From assembly GCA_949126835.1 (NCBI GenBank), contig OX421495.1, positions 21,194,958 to 21,258,957 of the forward strand: a stretch of 64,000 nt of DNA, written 5' to 3'. Each line of letters begins with the position of its first letter. Position 1 is the stretch's first letter. This stretch comes from Anisus vortex. Lineage: Eukaryota > Mollusca > Gastropoda > Planorbidae. The position numbers were made by a program, and so were the translations under genes. The notes beneath the pieces are model-generated. The model did not search any database. It had not been told where the DNA came from and saw nothing but the letters and a program-made list of their open reading frames with translations. Positions 49,354 to 60,316 of this stretch are shown one piece after another.

Positions 49354-49880
49354 CTATATATATATAACAAGACCGTGTTAAGCCCCCCCCCCCCCCAGGA
49401 TCCCCATTGGTCAATTTGAAATCACGTGAGTTTGTGTCACTGACCTATTTAGTCCTAGGCCTATCTACTGTCTAATAATTGTTCAGATTGGACATGCGTC
49501 TCCGCTAGCTCAGTGGTTAACGTAGCGGACTGCTATGCGGGTGACCCGGGTTCAATTCTCCAGTTATACTATACCTTTTTTTTTCTACAATTTTTATTTC
49601 AAACTTTTAAAAACAAAAGACAATTTAGATTTTTGTTAAATAAAAATACTTGCCAATTTTTTTACCCGATTACAATATTTATTTTAAATTTCTTTTCTAA
49701 TAGTCTTCAGTAAAAAATAATAATTTAAATATTAGATTTATACTAATTTATAGTTTTCTTTTAAATATTAGATTTATAGCTTTCTGTTAATTGTAGTTTA
49801 TACAATTTTTATCTGCACCTAATACAGTAATACAGTCCTGTTTTTTTTTTCACCCGGGCAACGCCGGGCAATGTAGCTTG
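49354..49880 (+). mobile_element. Candidate nonautonomous Helitron-like element
   Basis: Begins TCTATATATATATATAAC and ends with a CCCGG-GCAACG-CCGGG hairpin (49,853-49,868) followed within 9 bases by CTTG, close to the Helitron CTRR end. No terminal inverted repeats or target duplication. Inside, 49,499-49,560 is tRNA-like. Confidence 0.4.
49499..49560 (+). pseudogene. tRNA-like sequence (A and B boxes)
   Basis: 'ctagctcagtggttaacgta' fits an A box and 'cccgggttcaattctcc' a B box. D and anticodon stems do not pair properly, so this is a tRNA pseudogene or SINE head, not a working tRNA. Confidence 0.5.
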
Positions 49881-50384
49881 TATGTTTTATAAAGTTCCTC
49901 ACTGTGTCTTAAATGGAACTAATGTTTCCGCTTTGTGGCATTTGGAATGAAAAGGAAAAAAAAACACCACAAGATAAACTAGACCACGCCCTATTCACTA
50001 TTCAAGAATACTAAGTCTTCAGTTAGCCAAGGGAGATAAGTTTAAATAAATAAAACCCATTTCACGATCGTAATTAATTGTCTTTCTTTATTCACGGCCG
50101 TTGAGGGTGGTTGGTTAAATGTTATTTTTATAAATAAAGGCACTAAATTGCATTTTTCGGACGTGAAGTACTAAGGCACAATACAACTATAATAGAAAGA
50201 TATCACAACTGTATCTAATCTATCTGTAGCTAATCAAAACTTTTAAAATTACAAACATTGTTTGGCATTGAATCATCAGAATACTATAGTTGTAGTTGAC
50301 CTTTATGTTCGTCGTCTACATTCAACTATCGTGCTGGATCATAAAAGTGAGAGTGTAGCGCAAAGGTTCTCAACCTATTTCGGC

Positions 50385-52117
50385 CCATTCGTCCACTATA
50401 TGGCGCTACAGCCCATGTAGGGCTATGGTCTGGTCCACCACCTCCTTACATTCGGGTCTTGGCTATCCTCCGCCATGACCGCACACCAAGTTTTTTGCAG
50501 ATCTGACTCTATAGCTTCGAGACATCTTTGTCTAGGTCTGCCCCTTTCCTCTTGGTCTCTGGTGATGTACAGTTCTGGCTGCTCTGCCTTCTGCAATTTT
50601 TTCCAAGTGGCCTGCCCACCTCAGTCTGCCCTTCTTTATTTCAGCTACCACCGTTGGATATCCGTATAGAGCATAGGTTCTCAACCTTTTTCGGATCACC
50701 GCCCCCTTTTACAATTTTGTTCCGCTCATCGCCCCCCCCCACCCAACTTTCTTTTAGCGCCCCCCCCCCCCACTTCCGCCCATCTGGACTATAGTTTCCG
50801 CAATTTTTTTAGGGGAACTAGACTTTTTGTGTGATTAATTACCTTTAAAGAAACTGAAAATGAATCATATTGTAAGAATGAATAGATAAAAAAATTGCCT
50901 TAACAAAAGGTTTAAATAAATCAATATTAATGTGAATCGTTTGCCTGGTGTGTTGCTAGCAATTTGTCTATTTTTGTTTCAATTTTGGTTGCAAAAGCCT
51001 TAGGTCTAATAATCAGTAATATTTGTAATATTAAAAAATAGAACTTGTTCGGCATCACTATTGAATCAAATGTGGAAACATTTTTTAGTTCAAGGGAGAT
51101 AATTGGCCCGTTTTATTTGAGCTAATATTTCTTTTTTTTCTTTTATAAAAGAATAAATGGCTTACAATGTATAACTTTAAAATGATCAAACTGTAAAAAG
51201 TATTTGAAAATTATATAAATATTATATGACTAGAGAATTTATATGTATATTTTCAAACATTACAATAACTACCCAGTTTGTATGATCACTTTGGATCTAT
51301 ACCGCTTAACAATAGATGTATAGTCTATTCCATGTGTTACATAATAATTTTGGTAATGTAAATGCAATTTTTCATGAATAAACATTTTTGGAAATAAAAA
51401 AAAGGACTTCTCCGTTAAACTAAGATCAAAATATCATTAATAGTAGCAGATGGCGACAGTAATAGGTCAGCAAAGTTGACAGTCCCATGAACTAACCACA
51501 GGACCAGCCGGCGGCATAGGCTACTATATTTGCCAAATACAGATCCCTACTTCATCGAAAAGTCATCGCGATTCCTATTTCTTATTAATATAATAATATG
51601 TAGGCATACTGTTGGGAGATACCAGATATTTAGCAGCACTTGCGTTTACATCACATTTCATTCAAAAATTAAAATATACCAGGTACGTCTGTACCGCCCA
51701 CTTGCCCTTCACCGCCCCCTTAATCGCCCCCGGGAATGTCAACGCCCCCCCTAAGCCTATCACCGCCCCCCCGGGGGGCGATATCGCCCCCGTTGAGAAC
51801 CTATGGTATAGAGCATAGCGTTCTTCATTTGTTCTTGTTCTCCAGCCATCTGTATCTTGCAAAGATCTATATATCTTCCGCAGCACTTTTTTTTTGCCAT
51901 GTATTAAGCAGGGTCTTAATGGATTTCGTCATTGTCCATGTTATACTGCTATACATAACCACTGGTCTTATTATGGTTTCGTATATCACCTTCTTTGTTC
52001 TTATTGAGATATTTTTGTTGCGGAATACATTTTGGGCGGTGAAGTAGGCACGATTTCCTGCAGCTATTTTTTCTTTTATTTCAGGTAGTATCTCATTCCT
52101 CTCAATTTGGCTTGACT
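50385..52117 (-). pseudogene. LINE reverse transcriptase remnant, interrupted by a hAT element
   Basis: Minus strand: LPEIKEKIAAGNRAYFTAQN, then TKKVIYETIIRPVVMYSSIT, then WQKK.LRKIYRSLQDTDGWR and NEERYALY (52,110 to 51,815). After a gap it resumes LYGYPTVVAEIKKGRLRWAG, HLEKIAEGRAARTVHHQRPR (50,663 to about 50,480). The gap is exactly the hAT element at 50,672. Frameshifts and a missing 5' part make it dead. RTE/CR1-like non-LTR type. Confidence 0.85.
50672..51805. mobile_element. Inner hAT element with exact 8-bp target duplication
   Basis: Ends CATAGGTTCTCAAC and its reverse complement (GTTGAGAACCTATG); the target duplication GTATAGAG is exact (50,664-50,671 and 51,806-51,813). The CAxxGGTTCTCAACC end is widespread among animal hAT elements. 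C-rich 'cgccccc' runs lie near both ends. It holds a SINE-B scrap near 51,493 and no transposase ORF. Confidence 0.88.
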
Positions 52118-52399
52118 CAAGTATTTTTCGGCTCACCGCATCCCCCTCCCAACTTTTTTTAAGCCTCCACTCCCCCCACCCCTCTGGAAGTTAAAGGGTC
52201 AATATGGTTACTGCAATTTTATTTAGGCCGAAAAGAATTGTGTGCTTTTTTATTATCTATAAATGTTTTTATCGAAGCACTCAAAGCGGAGTTTTCTAAT
52301 CAAAGGCAAGACTTTCAAATTGATGGAGTCATTTTTTCATACCACACCAAGCCTAACTGGTTTGATATTACTACAACCTTCTTAGATATAGATATATTT

Positions 52400-52680
52400 T
52401 TAAGTGGTGGAATATTGGCGATTTAAAAATGGAGCAAGAGAATTTTTAAAATTAAAAAAATGGGCATCCAAATGTGCTAATTTGCGGAAAAAAAATCTGG
52501 AAGGAAGCTGCTTAGAAAAGTCATCTGCATTCGCTCCTTTACTTTCAGCTTTTAGTTCAACCCTACCTGTGAACAGATTTTATCGCACATCAAAGATGTT
52601 TTAGGCATACAAAGAGGTCACTTACACTTTACCGCAAATTAATTGATTCAGGCTAATTATATTTAAACGAGTTTTTATGC
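52400..52680 (+). pseudogene. Possible hAT transposase C-terminal relic
   Basis: A frame reads FAPLLSAFSSTLPVNRFYRTSK, weakly like the end of hAT transposases, in the expected position of the outer element. Stops on either side. Low certainty. Confidence 0.3.
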
Positions 52681-52744
52681 TCATCTGCTTTAATTAAATA
52701 TAAATACAGTCATTTACTTATCAGGGCAGTATAGTAGATCAACA

Positions 52745-53285
52745 GGGCGGAAAGATGCAGATGTCAAGGCAAGGATTGGAAAAGCAAGGGCAGCTTTATA
52801 TAGCTCAATACCATGTGGAAGTCCATAGAGTTGTCCAGGAACACTAAGATCCGACTGTTCAATTCAAATGTATATATGGAGTGGAGACATGTCGGATGAC
52901 AAAGACTACCATCAGGAAACTCCAAGCATTCACCAATAGCTGCCTTAGAAGAATCCTGCAAATACGATGGCCTGACACCGTCATCCTTTTAGAAAGGACG
53001 GCCAAGCTCCAACTGAAGAGGAGATCAGGAAGAAAAGATGAGGCTGCATAGGTCACACTCTCCGCAAACCAGAAAATAATATTACAAGGCAGGGGTTGAG
53101 ATGAATCCCCAAGGAAAAAGGAAGAGGGGCCGCCCAAGAAACACATGGAGGCGTGATCTGGAAGCCGAAATCACCAAGATGGGTTTCAGCTGGAAGCAGA
53201 TAGAGAGAATGGCCCAGGATAGGAGAATCTGGAGAACTGTTGGTGGTGGCCCATACTCCGACAGGGGTTGACGGGCATAAGTAAG
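52745..53285 (+). pseudogene. RTE-like LINE 3' end with (TAAG) tail
   Basis: Broken frame: GGTDADVKARIGKARAAF, RNTKIRLFNSNV, then MNPQGKRKRGRPRNTWRRDL, EAEITKMGFSWKQIERMAQD, RRIWRTV and stop. This is the C-terminal signature of RTE-clade reverse transcriptases. The 3' end 'cataagtaagtaagta' is the short tandem tail of such LINEs. Confidence 0.88.
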
Positions 53286-54009
53286 TAAGTATTATATAAC
53301 TTCTGTAATTATTAATGTTTAAAATATTAACTCCTTAAAACAATTAATGCAGGAAATGTTTATTTAGGCCTACAACTGTTTAACGTATAGGCTATTATTT
53401 TAATCCTCTAATAATTAAATTTTGTTATGAATACCATAATTTTGAATTTGTATGAAGAAATAATTAGTTAGTAATATTTGTTATATTACAAAACAGACCT
53501 TGTTTAACATCACTATTGAATCAAATGTGGAAATATGTTTTAATTAAAGGTAGATATTTAACCCATTTCATTTGAGCTATATTTTTAATGTTTTTATTTT
53601 TATTTTATATAAAATAAATTACAATTTATAACTTTGAAATGATCGAACTGTAGAAAGTATTTAAAAATTATATAATTATATGTATATTTTCAAACATTTC
53701 ATTTACTACCCATTTTGTATGATTACTAGATATCTATTCCAGTTAAAGATAGTGAGTCTACAACTTTCAATCAATAAAATTTAAAAATAATAATTATTTC
53801 ACTGCAAGAAATGTCCAGTTTCAATGTAAGCCCCTGTGGTCTAGCAGTTCAAGTGCTGTTTGACCCCGTCCAAGTCAATGCAAGTTCAACTCACTGAAAT
53901 GTGTCGCTATATCAATCAGAAACTTCGCCTTGAATAGTCAGTTCTCTTCATTCAATATCGGATAATGTTATTCTTTCCATCCTGAAACGCCTTAATAGTT
54001 TCTTGTAAA

Positions 54010-54193
54010 GAAAAGTACCCTTCGGACCAAACTGATCATAGGGCTGGTGAAGCAGCGTTCACCAGTTTCTTGTGGCCACGGCATACTAGTCAATGTGTAG
54101 CCAGCACAATGCCCAACCGACTATACTTTACCCCAACTAATATCACGTACCCATCAGAGTTGGGTAGACTCAGGGACACCCTCAAGTCCTGGA
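54010..54193 (-). mobile_element. SINE-A copy, lacking the tRNA head
   Basis: 'aagtacccttcggaccaaactgatcatagggctggtgaagcagcgttcaccagtttcttgtggcc' and the 'ccccaactaatatcacgtaccc' segment are the reverse complement of SINE-A. Confidence 0.82.
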
Positions 54194-54419
54194 ATTGCTT
54201 CTTGGCACGAAATGAATCTATCGTAGACTTAAACTGAGTGAAACCAAAGCCCCACCAAAAAACACTGAGTGCAACTAAGACTATAATATTATTATAGTCT
54301 TTCTTCGGTGCAACTTACATTAACAAATCATTGAAAATAGCCATACGTGCCAGGACTGGTTTTAAAAGAATAAATGACCCTGACCCCTTTTTGTCCAAAC
54401 GAAATTCCAACAGTTGAGC

Positions 54420-54905
54420 TGCCGTACTATAATTGCCTCAACAAAAAAATCGGACGAGCCTTCCGGGTTCTTCGTCCAGAGCGAAACAATGTTTAGGGGT
54501 GGACCAAGAGAGGGGAAACACCAGGGTCCTGTAGGAGCGCCAGCCATACCAGTGTAACATAAGGTACGGTTTTTACAGCCACATGCAGTACATCACTTTT
54601 CTCCCCAATTGTGGAATTCCCCTCGGATCTTAATCGCGATGGCTCGCTCGTATACCTGCACTGTCACCCGGTAGCTCAAATCCCAGACTAAAAGTATGAG
54701 CAACCAGGCAAGAAGGGCGGGGTCGAAGCGGGATTGCTGCGCACATTGCTTCCTCCACTCTGAAGCTCGGAGTCTCTCGGCTGTACAATGAGACCTCCGA
54801 AGCGCAGCAAGAACTGTCACACCCTATCCATTAGCCCACCGATGTTCTCTTGATGCTAGCGTACTGGTGGTTTCCACACTTCGCCATAAATGTGGCCTAT
54901 TGGGT
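54420..54905 (+). mobile_element. Family C repeat, intact-length copy
   Basis: Order 'aaaatcggacgagccttccgggt', 'acagccacatgcagtacatcac', 'gatggctcgctcgtatacctgcactgtcacccggtagc', 'ggtttccacacttcgcc'. It holds a single copy of the segment that became the 33-bp array at 56.3 kb. Confidence 0.7.
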
Positions 54906-56127
54906 ACAGCTTACATAAGTGAATAAATTGTGCTGCCAGATCATTAGGCCTATAATTATGGTGCAGACCAAACGTACCAGTTATATTGCGGGGCAGTGTA
55001 ATGATTATGTTATGGTCCGTCGGTTTAGCTGGCTTCGAGATAATTTTTGTTTTAGTATTCTGTTCCATACCGAAGCTCAGTAGGCAAGAGTCCATGGTAT
55101 GAGTATATTATAGTTATCATTACGATTATGATGTTGAATTGTTTTTATTTTCATTACTTTTTGAGTAATCTCATTCCATGCCCGAATATGCTTACCACTC
55201 GAGTAGAAAGAAAAGTTCACTTTCGCACACTTATTTTGAAAGTAGCTTCTTTGAAAGAGCCAAATAAGAGCCCAATAAGATAAGAAAATAAATGCACACT
55301 AGAAGGGGGAATTTCCAATTTTAATAATTTTATAGATTTCAGTATCTACATCATTTGAGGGTCTTCTTTATCACGGAATAATAACTCTTTATTTTGAAAA
55401 TCATTAAAAAACTTTAAGTAAACTTTGGAAATACACCTTCCACAATTATTATATATTGATATATAAATTTGATATAAATTTGTAAACACTCAGGTAAATA
55501 GCCAGATTTTGTAAATATGATTATAAATCTGGTTACCTTTCATCCTAATATTCTATCTTAAATACCGGTATAAAGAAGATAATTACATCCTACGCCCATC
55601 CGTGGTCTGAGTCTGCATTTTGATTAGTGTTTTAAATGATATTAAGTTACTGGTTTTCCTGGTTTATTTAGCCAATCCATTCCAAACCCGGATGCCAATC
55701 GGGAAGAAAGAGTACTTATAAGCATTTGTTTTTACATATCATAGTCCTAAAAAATTAACAAAAACACTAAGGAACGTAACAAAGTTTTATTTACAACACA
55801 AAATTTCACAAAACACACAAAATTAACAAAATTTCAAAATTAAATAAAAAAATACAGAAATGCAATCGTTAAATGAAACCAACTGTTTTGTAATCAGGGC
55901 AAGTAGACCTTTAATTTGATATATGACACACGAAAATATCTCGTGGGGTCCGTGTTCTCCACTATTAATAAGATAAGAAAGGTGTTTTCGTCCATATGTT
56001 TATCTGATCATAGAAACATATTGTTATTGTGTTATATTTCTATTGTGCGTATTATTACTACTTTACTATTTTAACGAAGGGTGATACATGATGTCAGGCT
56101 GTTAGTTGTCCTGTTGTAGTCTTTTTC
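54906..56127. other. AT-rich spacer with a LINE tail
   Basis: An inverted family D LINE 3' end lies at 55,575-55,712 ('tacgcccatccgtggtctgagtctgcattttg...atgccaatcgggaagaaag'). Nothing else recognised. Confidence 0.5.
55575..55712 (-). mobile_element. LINE 3'-end remnant, family D
   Basis: Minus strand carries [16 protein letters not shown] coding sequence and the family D tail; a shorter scrap of the same follows at 56,128-56,175. Confidence 0.65.
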
Positions 56128-56279
56128 GGCTTTTCAGGCAACCTATTGCAAGCCCGGATGCCGATTGGGAAGAAAGAGAATAAGAAATGTTTTGCTTATT
56201 GTTTTTTTTTGTGTTTTTTTTTTTTTTGCTCGCTGTGTCTACCCATCCAACTTACTATAATTTCCTTAAAAAAAAAAAG

Positions 56280-57320
56280 GGGGGAGTGCCGCAGCCACAA
56301 GCAGTACATTACTGTTGCCCACTGCAGCCACAAGCAGTACATTACTGTTGCCCACTGCAGCCACAAGCAGTACATTACTGTTGCCCACTGCAGCCACAAG
56401 CAGTACATTACTGTTGCACACCGCAGCCACAAGCAGTACATTACTGTTGCCCACCGCAGCCACAAGCAGTACATTACTGTTGCACACCGCAGCCACAAGC
56501 AGTACATTACTGTTGCCCACTGCAGCCACAAGCAGTACATTACTGTTGCCCACTGCAGCCACAAGCAGTACATTACTGTTGCCCACTGCAGCCACAAGCA
56601 GTACATTACTGTTGCCCACTGCAGCCACAAGCAGTACATTACTGTTGCCCACCGCAGCCACAAGCAGTACATTACTGTTGCCCACTGCAGCCACAAGCAG
56701 TACATTACTGTTGCCCACTGCAGCCACAAGCAGTACATTACTGTTGCACACCGCAGCCACAAGCAGTACATTACTGTTGCCCACCGCAGCCACAAGCAGT
56801 ACATTACTGTTGCCCACCGCAGCCACAAGCAGTACATTACTGTTGCCCACTGCAGCCACAAGCAGTACATTACTGTTGCCCACTGCAGCCACAAGCAGTA
56901 CATTACTGTTGCCCACTGCAGCCACAAGCAGTACATTACTGTTGCCCACTGCAGCCACAAGCAGTACATTACTGTTGCCCACCGCAGCCACAAGCAGTAC
57001 ATTACTGTTGCCCACTGCAGCCACAAGCAGTACATTACTGTTGCCCACTGCCGAATAACCCTCGGATCATTATCATGGTGACTCACTCCTATTCCTGCAC
57101 TGTCGCCAGGTAGTATAAATCCCATACTATAGGTCTGGATATCCAGGGCAGGTTGAGACGTAATGTTGTGCACATTGCATCCTCCCCACCGATGCTCGGA
57201 GCCTCTCGACGGTACAATAGGACCTCAGAAGGTCCACGTGTTAGCACGCCGGTGTATTCTTAATGCAAGCGTACCGGTGGTTTCCACACTTTAGCCAGCG
57301 ATTAGGCCCATGGATACAGA
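56280..57320 (+). mobile_element. Family C repeat containing an internal minisatellite
   Basis: After the 33-bp array the family C order resumes: 'ctcggatcattatcatggtgactcactcctattcctgcactgtcgccaggtag' to 'ccggtggtttccacactttagcc'. The array replaces the single ancestral segment. Confidence 0.7.
56291..57049 (+). repeat. 33-bp minisatellite, 23 units
   Basis: Unit gcagccacaagcagtacatt actgttgcccact; 759 bp is 23 units exactly. Variants: cccact, cccacc, cacacc. Since 33 is divisible by 3, five or so frames stay open, giving 250-325-codon false ORFs on both strands. Confidence 0.97.
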
Positions 57321-57835
57321 TGTGCTTCCCATCCACCATAGTATAATTACCTAAAAGAAACCGGACAAGCCTACCGGACGTAGCGATATTCAGGGGGGAA
57401 CCAACGGTAGGCATATCAAGATTCTGTCGGGGCGCCAGCCACACCAACGTACGCCGAACTTGTGGCGTGCCGTGTAACTTGGGGTACGGTTTCCGCAACC
57501 ATATGCTCTTTTTTTTCCCACTGCGATATTCCCATCGGATCATTAGTGTGGTAGCTCGCCACTTTAACCTGCATTGTCGCCAGGTAGCGCTAATCCCATA
57601 CTATAGATGTATTGGCATCCAAGCGTTAGGGCGGGGTTGAGGTGGGAACGCTGCGCTATTTGCTTCCTCCCCACCGAGCCTCGGGGGCCTCTCGGCGGTA
57701 CAATAAGTGTCGGACGCGCAGCAAGGGTCTGTGTTATGCCAACGGTGTGCTCTTGATGCAAGCGTACTGTTGGTTTCAACACTTCGCCGCTTTGAGGCCC
57801 ATGGGTAAAGAAAAGCTTCCCATCCACCAGACTAC
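57321..57835 (+). mobile_element. Family C repeat, directly following copy
   Basis: Starts after 'cccatccacca' at about 57,335 and ends with the same phrase at about 57,824, so two copies stand head to tail with a period near 487 bp. Confidence 0.7.
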
Positions 57836-58078
57836 GACATTGACAATGCTAGTTCTAAAACATTTCTAGCTTTTCTAATTTATCTTATCTTATGCACGCC
57901 ATAAAAGCTCTTCCAATACAGGAGATCATTGCTTATCCGTATTTTGACTCTAATCTTGCATTTCGTTAGTTAAATAGGCTAAATACCTAATAAGATGTGG
58001 TTTAATCTCAACATAATTCAATTGGAGATTATGACAACCGACAGAAGTGCATGAAAGTGCGTGGCTCTGGTCAATGCC

Positions 58079-58252
58079 ATGGCTGCTAACGGCACCCTGG
58101 ACGCCCACAGAGCCAACGAGGTCTCGGATGCCATTGCCAGCATCGTAGAGAATGCAGCGTGGTCTATAACCTTGAATGTCGTGGTACTTGTTCATGTGGT
58201 CGGAGTGGTCATGCTGTGCTTGTGGCTGTTGCATAAAACATTTACAAAACCG
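58079..58252 (+). CDS. Membrane-protein gene exon 1
   Basis: Starts MAANGTLDAHRANEVSDAIA; GC-rich third positions, one clear transmembrane segment, excellent GTGAGT donor. An upstream GTG would add six codons but is less likely than the ATG. Confidence 0.6.
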
Positions 58253-60277
58253 GTGAGTGAACATGCAAAGTTTTTACACAAGCATCCGCTGCAAGTTAAT
58301 TGGGAGTTTGTTGGGCAAAGGAAAGTGGTGACTGTCCCATGCCGTCAGCTTTTAATTAAGTTATTAGAGACATGAGCGTCGCAAATAGTTTACAGTGCTA
58401 TGGAGACGGTACATTTTCAGTATTTTAAAATAATTTTTACATCTCTCAATGATGTTTGGGAAGGTAAGGGCAAGTTTAAAGTCCTCAAATATTCAGCGTG
58501 ATCCAGTGATTAGAATAGCAGTGCTTTAGTAGGCCTATGATCCATGGGCCCAACCACATTTCCAATTTTGAACATTCACATAATGTTTTGTGATGACATT
58601 TTTCTTACGAAAGAGTTGGCCATAACTTTGTTTTTAAATCATTATCCGTTATCTGTATTGTTTTAGTTTTTCTGAGATAAACGTTGTGATTTAATTGTTT
58701 TCATTTTGTGTTATCACTTTTAAAATGATGGGTGAAACCTCAAAATATATGCTCGCGTGAATTCGTGACAGAGATAACAAGGACACAAAGTATTGACGCA
58801 TTTAATCAGAGCAATATAAGTGACAGTGACATTATGTAGGCCTAACTAATATTATATGCATCATTGTATAATCAGTGCAACATTGTATAATCACTACATC
58901 TTTCTATGATCACTGATTCATATTATAATTACTGCTTCATTGTATGATTACTGCTTCCTGGGATAATCATCACTGCTTCATTGTATAATCACAGCTGATC
59001 TCTTTGTCAGCGACACTCAGACACAGAGCGACTGTTTATATCCTGTGCTTTGGTGGGATCTTGCAAGCAATACACATAATGCCGGTTTGCTTTTTGTTAT
59101 TATTATTTTAAATTAGAATTAGAATTAACTATAGATGTGTATTTTAAAACCTAAACGGGTGTGCAAATATAACAGATTTTTAAATTATATGTTACCCTAT
59201 ATCTTCTCTTATACGTTACAGACGCCTCTTCTATAAAGAAGATTGTTGTGTCCTACGCTTATCCTTTACATGTAGACATATTTGCAAATTAATTGGGAAA
59301 ATACTCCTGCTGAAAATAATGTGTCCACGTCTTTAGTCTTTTAGAGTTTAGAGAATAAATTTCTCAAAAGTAATGTAGGCCTACCCAACAGACCAAATTG
59401 ATCATAGGGCCGAGCGGCAGCTCGTGCGACTGGTGTACCGAAGGTCTCGGGTTCGAATCCTGGTGAAGACTAAGACTTTTACCCGGGTTTTGAGGGTGCC
59501 CCTGCGTCTACCCAGCTCTGATGGGTACCTGACCTTAGTTAGGGTAAAGTAAAGGAGACTTTGCATTGTGCGTGCCCCACAATCGCCTAGTATGCCGTGG
59601 CAACAGAAACTGGTGAACGCTGCTTCACCGGCCCTATGATCAATAAGTATATAACTTACAATAATTGCATCCAGTAGAAGGAGACTCTGTGGTAATGCTT
59701 TATCACTGTCCTGTAAGAGTCTTACAAACTTAAAACCGATGGGGATCTTAGAAATTTGGTCTGTAGCTTGCGCGTTGCGTATTTCAGCCCGAAAGGAAAG
59801 ATTAGGTCTAGGTTTACATTTTAAGACAAACTGTTTCATTAATTTTAATTTTTAGCCTTGTAACAAATGGTAATATTATATTTTCTACTTTGATACTTTT
59901 TTAGAGCAACTTTCTGGTTAATTAATGCTACTGATATGATAATAAAAGAACTACACGTACAACCAAAAAAAAAATACTCAATAGACATTATAGAGACATT
60001 TGCCCGTATTTGTTGCTTTAAAATATAAAGTTGCAGGGCCTACATTTTATTTTAACATTTATTTTTTCATTTATAGCTCTATTTTACTGTTAACCCAATC
60101 TGGCAAGCATTCCGAGTTCAGAATGTTACCACGGAGACAATGACGCGCGTATGTTTTCTACAGCTAGGACTTTTCCATTTGGGATTTTTCATGTTTCATT
60201 TGCCACTGCTTTTGGAATTTTACTGGTATTTCATTATATATAGAATGAACGCATGTACAATTTGCATTGATTTGACT

Positions 60278-60316
<39 letters not shown>

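Larger units (their letters stand above)
50355..53790. mobile_element. Outer hAT element broken by two LINEs
   Basis: Left end 'caaaggttctcaacctatttcggccc' at about 50,360. The matching interior ('tttttcggctcaccgcatcccc') reappears at 52,118, after a LINE. A second LINE interrupts at 52,740-53,285. The 53,460-53,740 part aligns with 51,020-51,300 of the inner element. The right terminus was not identified; it may be lost. Confidence 0.55.

Noticed and set aside
49499..49560. Functional tRNA gene
   Set aside because: A and B boxes are present, but D-arm, anticodon arm and acceptor pairing fail; followed by a T-rich stretch as in SINE or pseudogene copies.
56146..57173. Five overlapping 247-325-codon ORFs on both strands
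   Set aside because: Products of the 33-bp minisatellite, whose unit length is divisible by three.
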